From Nitrosomonas sp. (GTDB taxonomy: Bacteria; Pseudomonadota; Gammaproteobacteria; Burkholderiales; Nitrosomonadaceae): DNA of 64,000 nt. The stretch's first letter is position 1. Every line of letters begins with the position of its first letter. The stretch is taken from positions 1 to 64,000 of the forward strand of contig CP091135.1 in NCBI GenBank assembly GCA_021582655.1. The letters run 5' to 3'. The position numbers were made by a program, and so were the translations under genes. This document shows, piece by piece, positions 1-9,269 of this stretch. The notes beneath the pieces were generated by a model that saw nothing but the letters and a program-made list of their open reading frames with translations, ran no database searches and had not been told where the DNA came from.

Positions 1-1
1 T

Positions 2-37
2 GCTGGTGCGGTGATTCCAGTCTTTACCAAGCTGTAA
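2..37 (+). CDS. C-terminal tail of an upstream gene (partial)
   Basis: The window opens inside a reading frame that encodes a short tail ending ...AVIPVFTKL and stops with TAA. It is followed 22 bases later by a strong intrinsic terminator, as expected for a real gene end. Too little is visible to say what the protein is. Confidence 0.45.
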   Translation, partial: AGAVIPVFTKL

Positions 38-58
38 GAAGCGTAAGACGAGCGATAC

Positions 59-102
59 ACCGGTACACCACTGTCTCATGACAGCCGGTGTACCGGTTTT
101 TT
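59..102 (+). terminator. Rho-independent terminator
   Basis: A perfect 11-bp inverted repeat (59-69 with 87-97, ACCGGTACACC) encloses a smaller CTGTC/GACAG hairpin and is followed by a T run at 97-102. It ends the gene whose tail lies at 2-37. It also rules out the GTG at 88 as start of the next gene, because that codon lies in the stem. Confidence 0.85.
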
Positions 103-108
103 ATCATA

Positions 109-495
109 ATGAATACAATCATGATGCAGCATAATCCTGGATTCTTGCAATTAGTCGAGCAAACAAGAAATAGAGTAAAAGTATGTAGTGTGGCCGAAGT
201 TCAAGAAAAGTTGGCACACGGAGATCAATTTCACTTCGTCGATGTGCGTGAGGATCATGAATACGCAATTGATCGTGCGGCGGGGGCTCGGCATTTGGCG
301 AAAGGAGTTATCGAGCGAGATATTGAAACCGTGATTCCAGATAAGCAAGCACAAATAATATTGTATTGTGGAGGCGGATATCGCTCGATTCTGGCCGCGG
401 ATGCGCTACAGCAAATGGGCTACGTCAATGTGATTTCTATGGATGGTGGAATCAGAGCTCTGAGGGAAGTCGGATTCCCTATGATAAAAAGCTAA
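109..495 (+). CDS. Rhodanese-like domain protein
   Basis: A single-domain rhodanese of about 128 residues. The family transfers sulfane sulfur through a persulfide on an active-site cysteine. The active loop is visible as CGGGYRS, preceded by ILY and followed by a helix (ILAADALQQMGY). The CDC25-type N-terminal signature FVDVREDHEYA is also present. The start is uncertain: ATGs at 109, 121 and 124 are in frame and none has a clear Shine-Dalgarno. It converges on the permease gene, with 21 bases between them. No signal peptide is seen, so it is probably cytoplasmic. The sulfur acceptor cannot be inferred. Confidence 0.85.
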   Translation: MNTIMMQHNPGFLQLVEQTRNRVKVCSVAEVQEKLAHGDQFHFVDVREDHEYAIDRAAGARHLAKGVIERDIETVIPDKQAQIILYCGGGYRSILAADALQQMGYVNVISMDGGIRALREVGFPMIKS

Positions 496-516
496 TTCGA
501 ATTTTTGTGTTCCGGC

Positions 517-2070
517 TCAGCCGGATCGGTTGTTACTGCGCGGATTATCATGAGTTGGTTCGCGATCGGTACCATCGGCAGTCATATGTGCTCTTTCGAT
601 TGGTAAAGTTTCACCGCGAAAAAATGTAGGTTCGTGGTGCTTCCACCATACCATCAGAGGAACTCCAAACATCAAGGTAACAACCCCGATGAGAAATACT
701 GCACCGATTCCTGCGATTGAGCCGCTGGAACCGTAAGCAGGGTCCAGCATATTCCATGCTTGCAGTATGCCGACAGCAATTAGAATGATAGCGCCTGTTG
801 CCGGAAATATCACTTGGGATAGCGCAGTGTGCCAGTGACTGAAAGCGGTGCGATGAAAATAGAGTGCGCAAGAGATAGCAGCTACGGTGTAGTACGTGCA
901 AACTGCGATACTGACACTCAGGATGGAATCTCTGACAATCGATTCGCTGATTGCGCTTAACGTAATATAGACAATTAATGTCATGATGCCGATTGCCCAG
1001 GTGGCGAGTTTGGGGGTTTGGGTTTTTGGGTTAACTGAAGAAAATTTATGTGGAATGGCACGATAAATAGCCATTGCCAGTGCAACGCGGGCGGAAGGCA
1101 TGATGGTTGACATCGTTGCGGAAAAGGCAGAAATCGCGATAATCAATGCGGCGGCGGTTGCGCCATAAGTGCCGATGATGTTTGTCGCAAGCACTGTCAC
1201 GACAGAGTCGATATTTCCGCCGGCAGTGAGACTGGTATTATCATGTTCATCGATACCGGCATAAGCAAGTGCGGCGGTGGCAAAAACCACATAGGTAATT
1301 ACGGTTATGATCATCGCAATAATGCCGCTACGGCCGGCCTGTTCTGAATTGCCGTTGGTTTCCTCCGACATCGCTAGTGATGCATCAAATCCCCAGAAAA
1401 TAAATAGGGCAACTAGAAAGCCATTGAGAAAGGCGTTGAAGGAGGAAATCGCAAACGGATTGAACCACTGTAACGATATTGGGATAGCCGTGCTGCTGGA
1501 ATTGCCTTGGAACACATTGAGAAACAATAAACCAGCCAGTGTGAACAGCAAACCATACTGAAGGACGGTAAGAATCAGGGTGGTGCGCGAAGATTCCTCG
1601 GCCCCTTTCGCGGTTAAATAGGTTGTGCTGGAAATGAATAAAATGGCGATAGTGAATTGAAACCAAAGTGGTATTTCGGTCAAGTTAAATAGGATTGCCA
1701 TGATATTGACAATGATTTGCGTGGCTGCGACTCCGGATAAAACGCTTGCTAATAACAGTGACCAGCCACCAAACCAACCGTAACGAGGACCGATCGCTTT
1801 TGTGCCCCAAGTGAAGACAGTACCGGAGTCGGGTGCGGAAGTTGTCAAATGCTTGTAGGAGAGTGCTACAAAAAACATCGGTATGACTGAGAGTATCAGC
1901 ACAATCGGTAACTGATAGCCGCTTTCAAACGCGCCATGACCAAGCGCACCCGTTAATGAGTATGCGGGTGCGGTTGCCGCCAAACCGATTGTGACGGCTG
2001 CAGTTTGGGATACCGATCCCTTTTTCAGGCCCTTGGCTTTTAGGCCGTGCATTGCGGTTTCTTCGTACAT
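517..2070 (-). CDS. APC-superfamily amino acid permease
   Basis: A protein of 517 residues with about twelve hydrophobic segments. It has the APC-family start (GSVSQTAAVTIGLAATAPAYSL) in TM1 and the SAPDSGTVFTWGTKAIG block typical of TM3 of amino acid and polyamine permeases. The C-terminal 25 residues are polar and disordered. A second start at 2052 (MHGLKAKG) is equally possible. It is an inner-membrane transporter; the substrate cannot be told from sequence. It lies downstream of the protease gene on the same strand, 169 bp away, and probably forms its own unit. Confidence 0.85.
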   Translation of the reverse strand: MYEETAMHGLKAKGLKKGSVSQTAAVTIGLAATAPAYSLTGALGHGAFESGYQLPIVLILSVIPMFFVALSYKHLTTSAPDSGTVFTWGTKAIGPRYGWFGGWSLLLASVLSGVAATQIIVNIMAILFNLTEIPLWFQFTIAILFISSTTYLTAKGAEESSRTTLILTVLQYGLLFTLAGLLFLNVFQGNSSSTAIPISLQWFNPFAISSFNAFLNGFLVALFIFWGFDASLAMSEETNGNSEQAGRSGIIAMIITVITYVVFATAALAYAGIDEHDNTSLTAGGNIDSVVTVLATNIIGTYGATAAALIIAISAFSATMSTIMPSARVALAMAIYRAIPHKFSSVNPKTQTPKLATWAIGIMTLIVYITLSAISESIVRDSILSVSIAVCTYYTVAAISCALYFHRTAFSHWHTALSQVIFPATGAIILIAVGILQAWNMLDPAYGSSGSIAGIGAVFLIGVVTLMFGVPLMVWWKHHEPTFFRGETLPIERAHMTADGTDREPTHDNPRSNNRSG

Positions 2071-2239
2071 GAGTGTCTTGTGTTCTTTGGTGTGTAATTA
2101 AGCTTCGACGCTGGAAATTAGCAAAGAATAAAGAAGTAGTCAAAGGAGCATGGCGTGTGGGGTTCTAATTGAATGTAACTGTATGGAAGATAAGGATTGA
2201 GAGAAACGGTATAAATTCATGCTGTCAATCAACGGCGGG

Positions 2240-3775
2240 TTAAGTGAAAGCAATACCTGTTTGATTAAGTTCGAAGAAATTGATATTTTCCAGATTGTAG
2301 CTGCTATCTGCAGCTAATACTGCCAAGTCGCCAGGAGAGATTTCATTGCGATCGAGCATGTCAACATAAGGTAATATTTCGGAATTTTTCGGGGGTACTC
2401 CAAACACATTTTCCCAGAGCAGAGAGGCAATTTGTTCATGATCGGTAGCGCCGATGGCTTGAATAGCGAATTCGCCCAATTGCTGGTAACTTAAACCCTG
2501 GTCTATTTCAATCAGACCAATTCCCACGTATGCCGGATTATCAATAGCCGATACACCGAAAACCGCGCCGAGCAATTTGACCACTTTGCCCGCATGACCG
2601 TCCAAGTCCAAGGCGAGTTTGATGTCATCGAATGTCAGTCGCTCCATGTTAAACAATCGATCCTGATGATTGCCGGCATCTTTCTCTGTCAGTGTAAAAC
2701 TATCGAGTGTTTGTGCCAAGACGAATTTGTTTTGCGGTGCTTCCACGATGACGGTATCTATTCCCAACCCGCCGTTCAAATCATTGCTGCTGTTGTTGCC
2801 GATGACGATGTCATTTCCTTGACCGGCTGAAACATTTTCAATCGTCACGTTGTCGGCTATCCAAATGTTAGGTACCGGTAGACCCAAATCGATACCGCTT
2901 TTCTGCACGTAAACCGATTGTCCGATAATTGACCCTCCCGCTGGATTCAAATCAAAAAGACTGGGAATCCAGCCGGAATAGTTGATGGTATCTGTGCCAC
3001 CTGCATCCCAAATGGTTTCATGATACGTATCGGCATCGGTGTAATGATAGGTATCATTACCGCTATGAAAGTCAGCATTCTTGCCATAAAGATACTGTAT
3101 TGCGGCAATATCCAATACCATCGGCGTTGTCGGATGAAAGGAAAAACCGGTACCTTCCATCCCTTCGAGATTCGCGTAGGTATAGCTCATGATGGTATAG
3201 ATTGTTTTGTCGAGTTCTGCGGGGAGTGTCGTTTCGTTCGCATCGCCGGTATCGTTAAAAGGATGCTTCAAGCCTAAAGTGTGGCCGATTTCGTGCAAAA
3301 TGGTTTCGAAAGACAGCGTTCCGGGTTCCCAGTTTTCAGTACTGAGCAGGCCTCGTGTGTTGATCCAAATATCACCGGCCACAGGACTGTCGGACGGTAA
3401 ATACGTCCATGCCAGGGTGAGGCGGTTGGGATCAGAGGTGTAAGCCGCGCGGATATCGCCGACTTCATTTGCAGTTTCGCTAACTTGGACAAACTCGATA
3501 TCTGCAACATTGGCCCACTGCTGTAAGGCTTTTTGGAAATTGACTTGATCCGAATTGGTCAGCGGTTTAAAGCCACTGTCCCATGGTTCGCCATTGCTTG
3601 TGGTAGATCCGTAATCGTTGAAAAACGAAGACCAAAACAACGCATTGCCATTGTGAGGAAAACTGTACTGAATGATTGAATTGTTCCAGCGGGTGCCGCC
3701 CAATAACGCATTGATACTTACGTCACCGGTCGTGTCCGTAGTGTGGGTTATACTGGATTCGAAAGGGGATGGCAT
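2240..3775 (-). CDS. Serralysin-like secreted zinc metalloprotease (M10)
   Basis: A 511-residue protein without an N-terminal signal peptide. The catalytic zinc site is HEIGHTLGLKHP (HExxHxxGxxH) near residue 162, followed by the Met-turn YTIMSY near residue 194. The serralysin segment VLDIAAIQYLYG follows. Only a short RTX-like stretch is present (GQGNDIVIGNNSSNDLNGGLGID, around residues 320-342). After it come roughly 120 residues resembling the DUF4214 module that often ends type-I-secreted RTX proteins. It is therefore probably exported by a type I system and activated by calcium, but no ABC/MFP export genes are nearby. The peptide substrate is unknown. Confidence 0.85.
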   Translation of the reverse strand: MPSPFESSITHTTDTTGDVSINALLGGTRWNNSIIQYSFPHNGNALFWSSFFNDYGSTTSNGEPWDSGFKPLTNSDQVNFQKALQQWANVADIEFVQVSETANEVGDIRAAYTSDPNRLTLAWTYLPSDSPVAGDIWINTRGLLSTENWEPGTLSFETILHEIGHTLGLKHPFNDTGDANETTLPAELDKTIYTIMSYTYANLEGMEGTGFSFHPTTPMVLDIAAIQYLYGKNADFHSGNDTYHYTDADTYHETIWDAGGTDTINYSGWIPSLFDLNPAGGSIIGQSVYVQKSGIDLGLPVPNIWIADNVTIENVSAGQGNDIVIGNNSSNDLNGGLGIDTVIVEAPQNKFVLAQTLDSFTLTEKDAGNHQDRLFNMERLTFDDIKLALDLDGHAGKVVKLLGAVFGVSAIDNPAYVGIGLIEIDQGLSYQQLGEFAIQAIGATDHEQIASLLWENVFGVPPKNSEILPYVDMLDRNEISPGDLAVLAADSSYNLENINFFELNQTGIAFT

Positions 3776-3932
3776 TAAGAAACCTCGACAATTTTAATGG
3801 ATTTTTTCTGCATGAATTATGCTTTTTTGGCCGGCTCTTACTTGGTATTACCTGCTGTAATCATGCGTTCTAACGAAACTTAAAATACCAGTGTGATATT
3901 TTTGTTACGATAAGTTCCTTATATATAAAGGA

Positions 3933-4664
3933 TTATAAATCCGCATTTTCTTCCTGTTTTTTGATGGAAAAGCGGTAACCGGCACCGCGTACGGTTTGCA
4001 CCAAATTTTCCTTACCGACGGATTCGAGAATTTTCCGTAGACGTCGGATATGAACATCCACAGTGCGATCCTCAATAAAGACGTGATCACCCCAAACGCG
4101 ATCCAGCAACTGCGTGCGTGTATGGACACGTTCTTTATACACCATCAAAAAATGCAGCAAGCGAAATTCGGTTGGACCCAAAACGAGTTCAACAGTTTTT
4201 TCCGGTACATGCTCGAGTTGCGCATATACACGGTAAGAAACGGGATCAAGTCTCAAGCCGCCGATTGCTATTATTTCATCGGTTATTTCCGGTAATCGCC
4301 TGCGCAGCACGGCTTTGATGCGAGCCATCAATTCCCGTGGTGAAAAGGGTTTTGTGATGTAATCATCCGCACCGGCGTCCAAACCGGTGATTTTGTCGCT
4401 TTCTTGGGTACGGGCGGTCAGCATGATAATGGGGATATTTTTGGTGCGCGTCTCCCGTCGCAGCTTTTTCGCAAATTCTATACCACTCATATCGGGGAGC
4501 ATCCAATCGAGCAACACCAAATCCGGCAGCGCATCATTGGTTATCTGGGTTGCCTGCGCGGCGTGGCCCGCGCATAAAACCGCATAACCGGCTTGCTTGA
4601 GATTCAAAGCGATCATCTCTTGAATCGCGGGCTCATCTTCTACAACCAAGATTGTGGCAGTCAT
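3933..4664 (-). CDS. phoB: Phosphate regulon response regulator PhoB
   Basis: An OmpR/PhoB-type regulator of 243 residues. The receiver domain (residues 3-118) has the acidic pair E9-D10, phospho-acceptor D53 in LVLLDWMLP, and the conserved threonine and lysine of MLTART and TKPFSP. The winged-helix domain ends in the recognition region DRTVDVHIRRLRKILE and the wing TVRGAGYRF. The match is to PhoB specifically, notably through DWMLPDMSGIEFAKKLRRE. No phoR or pst gene is adjacent, but phoU lies at 24477-25187, so the phosphate regulon is split. The ORF begins with ATG at 4664. Confidence 0.9.
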   Translation of the reverse strand: MTATILVVEDEPAIQEMIALNLKQAGYAVLCAGHAAQATQITNDALPDLVLLDWMLPDMSGIEFAKKLRRETRTKNIPIIMLTARTQESDKITGLDAGADDYITKPFSPRELMARIKAVLRRRLPEITDEIIAIGGLRLDPVSYRVYAQLEHVPEKTVELVLGPTEFRLLHFLMVYKERVHTRTQLLDRVWGDHVFIEDRTVDVHIRRLRKILESVGKENLVQTVRGAGYRFSIKKQEENADL

Positions 4665-5226
4665 CGGCTCAATGCGTTTTAATCAGATAAAGTAACCGGG
4701 TAATACTTTGTAATGGCATTGTTAATGGGATGCCGGCAAAATAAATCAAGTGATCCGTGATGTATAAACTGACCACGTGATCGCAGGCGCCATATTATCA
4801 TCGAATTCGTCAAAGATTTTATACCATGCGATGATGAGTCACTGGATTCCAGATTTGCATAAAAGAAGCTGCGGGTCGGGTATGATCGTACTGTCTCCGT
4901 TGATCGGCGAATTGTACAAACGTATTCGAATATCGGGACTGATCGTACTTATCTTCCATTACGATGCTGTTCGGGAGATATATCCATCGACTGGAAGCCA
5001 GTTTCCTTGGGGTTTTGTTGATGGTGAGCGGTGTTAAAATACGTGTGTTTTGGAGAAAAACTATGGTTTCTTGATAATGGCGCAGATTCATATTACGACC
5101 AGACAGGATAAGCGATGATTTACTATCTGCGCAGTAAATATGAATTGGTCAAAATACACAATGATTCTAAGTTACTGATCAATGTAAAGAAGAGATTAAT
5201 TCTTATATACCTTGTTGAGGATTAGA
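4665..5226. other. Long intergenic region, no convincing gene
   Basis: This region of about 560 bp separates divergent phoB and ppk2. Short open frames of under 90 codons occur on both strands but none has a recognisable protein, ribosome site or codon pattern. A 9-bp inverted repeat (ATTCATATT at 5086-5094 and AATATGAAT at 5137-5145) lies about 80 bp upstream of ppk2. I could not identify a Pho box by eye. Confidence 0.5.
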
Positions 5227-6045
5227 ATGAGAACATATCAAGTCAATTCCAACACCAAACTCCAACTTTCCCAGTGTAATCCTGATGATACCGACGGTTT
5301 CGATAAAAACGCCCAAGGTAAGGAAAAAGCTAAGGCGGCAACGTTCAAATTGACCGGACAGTTGCGGGAGCTGCAGGAGCGGTTGTACGCCAACGGTGAT
5401 CGGGCGTTGTTGATCGTGCTGCAGGGAATGGATACCAGCGGTAAGGATGGCACGATTCGCAGTGTGATGTCGGGAGTGAATCCGCAAGGCTGCCAGGTGG
5501 TGACGTTTAAGACGCCGTCGGTTGAGGAATTGGGGCATGATTTCTTGTGGCGCGTGCATCAGAGAGCACCTGCCAAGGGACGGATCGGTATTTTTAACCG
5601 TTCGCACTACGAGGATGTGCTGATTACCCGTGTGCACGGATTGGTTTCCGGCAAAGTGGTGAAGCAGCGTTTCGGGCAAATTCGGGAGTTTGAGGAATTG
5701 TTGTCCGAGAACGGTACGGCAATCCTGAAGTTTTTTCTACATATATCGAAGGATGAGCAGAAGAAACGACTCGAGGAACGCATCAACAATCCGGAGAAGC
5801 GTTGGAAATTTTGCGCCGGCGATTTGGAAGAACGTAAATTCTGGGACAATTATCAGCTTGCGTTCGAAGACATGCTCGCCGCTACCAGTACTGATTGTGC
5901 GCCGTGGTATGTAGTGCCGGCGAATCACAAGTGGTATCGCGATTGGGTGATCGCCGATCGCGCGGTCAAGGTGCTGACGGACATGAAATTGAAGACGCCG
6001 CCACCGCCGGCGGGAATCGATTTCGATACGCTGCATATCGAATAA
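5227..6045 (+). CDS. Polyphosphate kinase 2 family protein (PPK2)
   Basis: A 272-residue PPK2-family kinase, which moves phosphate between polyphosphate and nucleotides. The Walker A loop GMDTSGKDG is near residue 70 and the Walker B region is GRIGIFNRSHYEDVL. The lid region RINNPEKRWKF with ERKFWDNY and the tail APWYVVPANHKWYRDW are typical of the single-domain class III enzymes, often AMP- or ADP-phosphorylating. The ATG at 5227 is preferred over upstream TTG. The CYTH-CHAD gene follows after 46 bp, so the two are probably cotranscribed. Direction and nucleotide preference cannot be read from sequence. Confidence 0.9.
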   Translation: MRTYQVNSNTKLQLSQCNPDDTDGFDKNAQGKEKAKAATFKLTGQLRELQERLYANGDRALLIVLQGMDTSGKDGTIRSVMSGVNPQGCQVVTFKTPSVEELGHDFLWRVHQRAPAKGRIGIFNRSHYEDVLITRVHGLVSGKVVKQRFGQIREFEELLSENGTAILKFFLHISKDEQKKRLEERINNPEKRWKFCAGDLEERKFWDNYQLAFEDMLAATSTDCAPWYVVPANHKWYRDWVIADRAVKVLTDMKLKTPPPPAGIDFDTLHIE

Positions 6046-6091
6046 TGCAATGCTCCCCTTTCATCAATTATGGCAATAGCCACCAACCACG

Positions 6092-7582
6092 ATGGAAATC
6101 GAATTGAAGTTGGCGATGCTTCCTGGGCATGTCGTACGACTGCGGCGCCATTCGCTGCTGAAAATTGTCAAGCCGTGTCGGCAAGTACTGCTCAGTGTTT
6201 ATTTTGATACGCCTGCATTTGATTTAATGCGGCGCGGCATTGCTCTGCGGATGCGACGTATTGATGCGCAGTGGGTGCAGACATTGAAGGCGGAATCGAA
6301 ATCGGTGGGTGCGTTAACCAGCCGCCCGGAGTGGGAAGTGGTGGTAACCGACGACCGGCCGGATTTTTCATTGCTGCCGCTAGCGGCATTGGATATGCTT
6401 CGCGGTATCCGGCTCGATAGGGTTACACCGGTATTTATCACCGAATTTCAGCGTATCACCTGGCTGATCGGCGAGCAGGGCACGCAAGTCGAGGTGGCGT
6501 TAGATCAGGGAAAGATTTATACGGATACGGCGAGCCGGCAACTTTGCGAAGTGGAAATTGAACTCAAATCAGGCTCATCCGCAATGTTGTTCGATGTGGC
6601 GGAGCAATTGCTGCAACGAGTTCCGTTGCAAGTCGAACCGCGTAGCAAGGCACAGCGTGGCTATATACTGTGCGGTGCGATACAGCCAATGCCCATAAAA
6701 ACAACTGCACCCATGATCACGACGCATCAATCGGCGGGGGAAGCGTGGCACGCTATGTTGCAAGCGGCATTGGTGCAATTGACTGGCAATGTGCCGGGCT
6801 TCTTGGAGCAACCGCACGAAATCGAGTATTTGCATCAACTGCGTGTTGCAGTGCGGCGCTTGTTAAGCGGTGCTGCATTGGCGAAATCGCTGGGACAACC
6901 GATGCCTGGATGGCGACGATCATTGCGGAAGCTCATGACAGCACTGAACACGGCACGTGACTGGGATGTGTTTTTACAGCAGACATTACCGACGATTCTG
7001 CCGGTTGCGAATATATCGCTGGATCATGATGTGGTCGACGAACCCGTGCAGGATGCACTGCGTAAAATCGCACTGCAAGCGCGTCAACATGCCCAAAACG
7101 AACTGAGCGATCCCGCGATCACCGGATTGATTCTTGAGATCGGCCGTGCGTTGCTGATATTGCCCGCCGAGGTTGCGTGGCCAGATGCCAAAACATGGAC
7201 ACAAGCGATTCTTGACCGGCGTTGGCGGAAATTGCGCGAGCGTTGTGTCGATTTTACTCGGTTGAATTCTGCGGAACGCCATCAAACACGGATTGCTGCC
7301 AAGAAGTTGCGCTACCTGGCTGATGCCTGTGCGGTCTTATATGGCGATAAGTGTGCCGCGCATTTCATCACGGCGCTCGCGGCGTTGCAAGATGAATTGG
7401 GATACGCCAACGATTTGACGGTCGGTCGACGATTGCTGCGCGGAGTACCGCAGCGATCCGCCGCAGTCGGTTTCGCAATCGGATGCCTTTATGGCATATT
7501 GGCCTGCAACGCGGGTCAGTATAATGATGTAGATGGGAAAAATTGGGATCGATTGGTACAAATGAAGTTATTTTGGCGCTGA
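6092..7582 (+). CDS. CYTH and CHAD domain protein
   Basis: A 496-residue two-domain protein. The N-terminal CYTH domain (residues 1-200) begins with the signature EIELK (ExExK). It carries the basic and acidic strands expected of a triphosphate tunnel enzyme, such as ALRMRR, QTLKAES and CEVEIELK. The CHAD domain (about 225-490) is helical with conserved histidines and arginines (EIEYLHQLRVAVRRL, RHQTRIAAKKLRYL), which in this family bind polyphosphate. Known relatives are inorganic triphosphatases. Its place directly after the PPK2 gene supports a role in polyphosphate metabolism. It is probably cytoplasmic, with no signal peptide. Confidence 0.9.
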   Translation: MEIELKLAMLPGHVVRLRRHSLLKIVKPCRQVLLSVYFDTPAFDLMRRGIALRMRRIDAQWVQTLKAESKSVGALTSRPEWEVVVTDDRPDFSLLPLAALDMLRGIRLDRVTPVFITEFQRITWLIGEQGTQVEVALDQGKIYTDTASRQLCEVEIELKSGSSAMLFDVAEQLLQRVPLQVEPRSKAQRGYILCGAIQPMPIKTTAPMITTHQSAGEAWHAMLQAALVQLTGNVPGFLEQPHEIEYLHQLRVAVRRLLSGAALAKSLGQPMPGWRRSLRKLMTALNTARDWDVFLQQTLPTILPVANISLDHDVVDEPVQDALRKIALQARQHAQNELSDPAITGLILEIGRALLILPAEVAWPDAKTWTQAILDRRWRKLRERCVDFTRLNSAERHQTRIAAKKLRYLADACAVLYGDKCAAHFITALAALQDELGYANDLTVGRRLLRGVPQRSAAVGFAIGCLYGILACNAGQYNDVDGKNWDRLVQMKLFWR

Positions 7583-7608
7583 TTTTTTTGTAGCGGTTGC
7601 AAGTGTCA

Positions 7609-8028
7609 TCATGACCCGATACAGGCGATGTCCCATTCGGTTTCATCAATGGTGCCCGGGGTTACCGGTTCCCATTTTTGCGGTTGACTGTATGCGCGGA
7701 TCAGATCGCCGCCTTCCATATTCCAACTGAAAAAAGAGTAAGCCAGTTTTCGCATTTGTTTTTGTTTGCAATCATATTCACGGCGGATTTTTTCCGATAA
7801 GAATTCAACTCCGGCGGTTTTTTGTACCGATTTATAATCGATCAGCGTCCACATTTTGGCCCGGTCTCCCGCTTTCCAGAGAGTGGTCAAGTCCGTATAA
7901 GCTGTGAAGCCGTTTTTTTGATTGCTTTCGCCTATCGGAGTCCAACCGGCTATCGCATTGGCGTTCATAAAAAAACCGGCTGTCATGATGGTCAGTATTC
8001 TCAGAACGGTATATTGATGGATAGACAT
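7609..8028 (-). CDS. Secreted protein with surface-adhesin E-like domain
   Basis: The ATG at 8028 gives a 139-residue product with a signal peptide (hydrophobic stretch to about residue 27, ending NANAIAGW). The mature part resembles the small beta-rich surface-adhesin protein E domain common in betaproteobacteria: a first strand GWTPIGES, a TDLTTLWKAGDRAKMWTLIDY block, a YDCKQKQMRKL segment and a C-terminal cysteine. The two cysteines, in DCKQK and IACIGS, could form a disulfide. The upstream extension of the open frame is not needed. Function is unknown. It is convergent with the CYTH-CHAD gene. Confidence 0.7.
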   Translation of the reverse strand: MSIHQYTVLRILTIMTAGFFMNANAIAGWTPIGESNQKNGFTAYTDLTTLWKAGDRAKMWTLIDYKSVQKTAGVEFLSEKIRREYDCKQKQMRKLAYSFFSWNMEGGDLIRAYSQPQKWEPVTPGTIDETEWDIACIGS

Positions 8029-8241
8029 TGAGGCTGAAGATTGGATTAGAAGTGGGTTGCTGTGGTAAAAGGATACGGAAAGCGAATTTTTACATGATCG
8101 GCGATCAAAATGCAATGAATGCAGTTTGAAGCACGTCTGATAAATCAATCAAGGCGATTGTGTTTGATGTGCTGTTTTGTCGTGTTGTTCGGGCTCCATA
8201 AGAATAATCGGTACCGGCTTTCGGATATTGGGGAAATCGGA

Positions 8242-9159
8242 TTAATTGATACGTGAACGTAATAAAATTGCAGCAACCGATGTTTTTTCCTTATCGGCTA
8301 CCTGAGGCAATGTTGCCACACTCGTATCGGGGCTTGCTTTGGCTTGATCCAGCGCTTCTTGAGCGCGTTGCAGCAATGCTGTGGCATTATCAGATTTATC
8401 CAATGCGGCGATGCCGATTTTTATATCAATCCGATTGTTATATTGCTTGTTTTGCTTTGTGCTTACTTGCTTGCAAATGCTTTCGCAGACCGACTTGGAT
8501 TCGATTAGGTTTGTTTCGGTAAAAATAATCGCTAGCGCATCCGGATTAATGTGATAGGGGTAATCGGTGATTCTGATATTGGTTTTGATTTCTTGTGATA
8601 CTTTGCGGATATCCGGACTTTCAATGCTTCGGAGCGGGGGCTCGCTGTGGTCGATTTCAATGATGGCAAGCGATAATTGGCGATTATATCGTTTGCATCG
8701 TTGAATTTCATTGCCGAGCTCCATTGTCAGTGCTTGATCGTTTTTAAAGCCGGTAATCGGATCAAGCAGCGGTTGGTTGGTTAGGGTTGCAATGTCGATA
8801 TCGGCTTTTTTAATCTTGATTACCATGATTGCAGAACAAACAATTAGTAACAAAGTCATCGCGCGATTGATGAGTATTGTGTGCATTGATGCGTCTGAAC
8901 CCGGTGACAGAAAAAAAGCCGCGATGGTGAAGCCGATCCCCAGCGTGGCTACCAGATAAGATGCGCGGATGCCGCTTACCCATAGGCTTGCAAATACAAC
9001 CAGGACATAAGGTGCCCCAGCCGCGATACCCAGTGGTAAGTTTAGGTCGACGATAAAAATAAAAATTGTGGATACAATGATAATCAAGTAATTGCTGTTT
9101 CTGGAGCATTCTCTTAGAAACAATTTCAAATAAGAAACCGCTGAGATTAGATTTTGCAT
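8242..9159 (-). CDS. Membrane protein with degenerate GGDEF domain
   Basis: A 305-residue protein. About five hydrophobic segments fill residues 22-115 and look like a small sensor region. A GGDEF-type fold follows (about 133-285), recognisable from DPITGFKNDQALTMELGNEI, the RCKRYNRQLSLAIIEIDH strand and the late TALLQRAQEALDQAK helix. The signature itself is lost: at the expected place the sequence reads NPDAL before AIIFTE. It should therefore not make cyclic di-GMP by the normal mechanism. It may bind a nucleotide or act through dimerisation. The start at ATG 9159 is acceptable. Confidence 0.75.
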   Translation of the reverse strand: MQNLISAVSYLKLFLRECSRNSNYLIIIVSTIFIFIVDLNLPLGIAAGAPYVLVVFASLWVSGIRASYLVATLGIGFTIAAFFLSPGSDASMHTILINRAMTLLLIVCSAIMVIKIKKADIDIATLTNQPLLDPITGFKNDQALTMELGNEIQRCKRYNRQLSLAIIEIDHSEPPLRSIESPDIRKVSQEIKTNIRITDYPYHINPDALAIIFTETNLIESKSVCESICKQVSTKQNKQYNNRIDIKIGIAALDKSDNATALLQRAQEALDQAKASPDTSVATLPQVADKEKTSVAAILLRSRIN

Positions 9160-9269
9160 TTAATTTATCGATGCGCGATAAGTTACAAAAAAGTGGTCAT
9201 TTTTCTACGGACTCTGATCATCTAAACTTGATAGAGAAATTAAAGGACCATTGTTCCTGGTACGGCATA

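Noticed and set aside
4777..5091. Overlapping open frames of about 86-90 codons on both strands between phoB and ppk2
   Set aside because: Neither has a ribosome site, a known motif or protein-like composition; they overlap each other on opposite strands.
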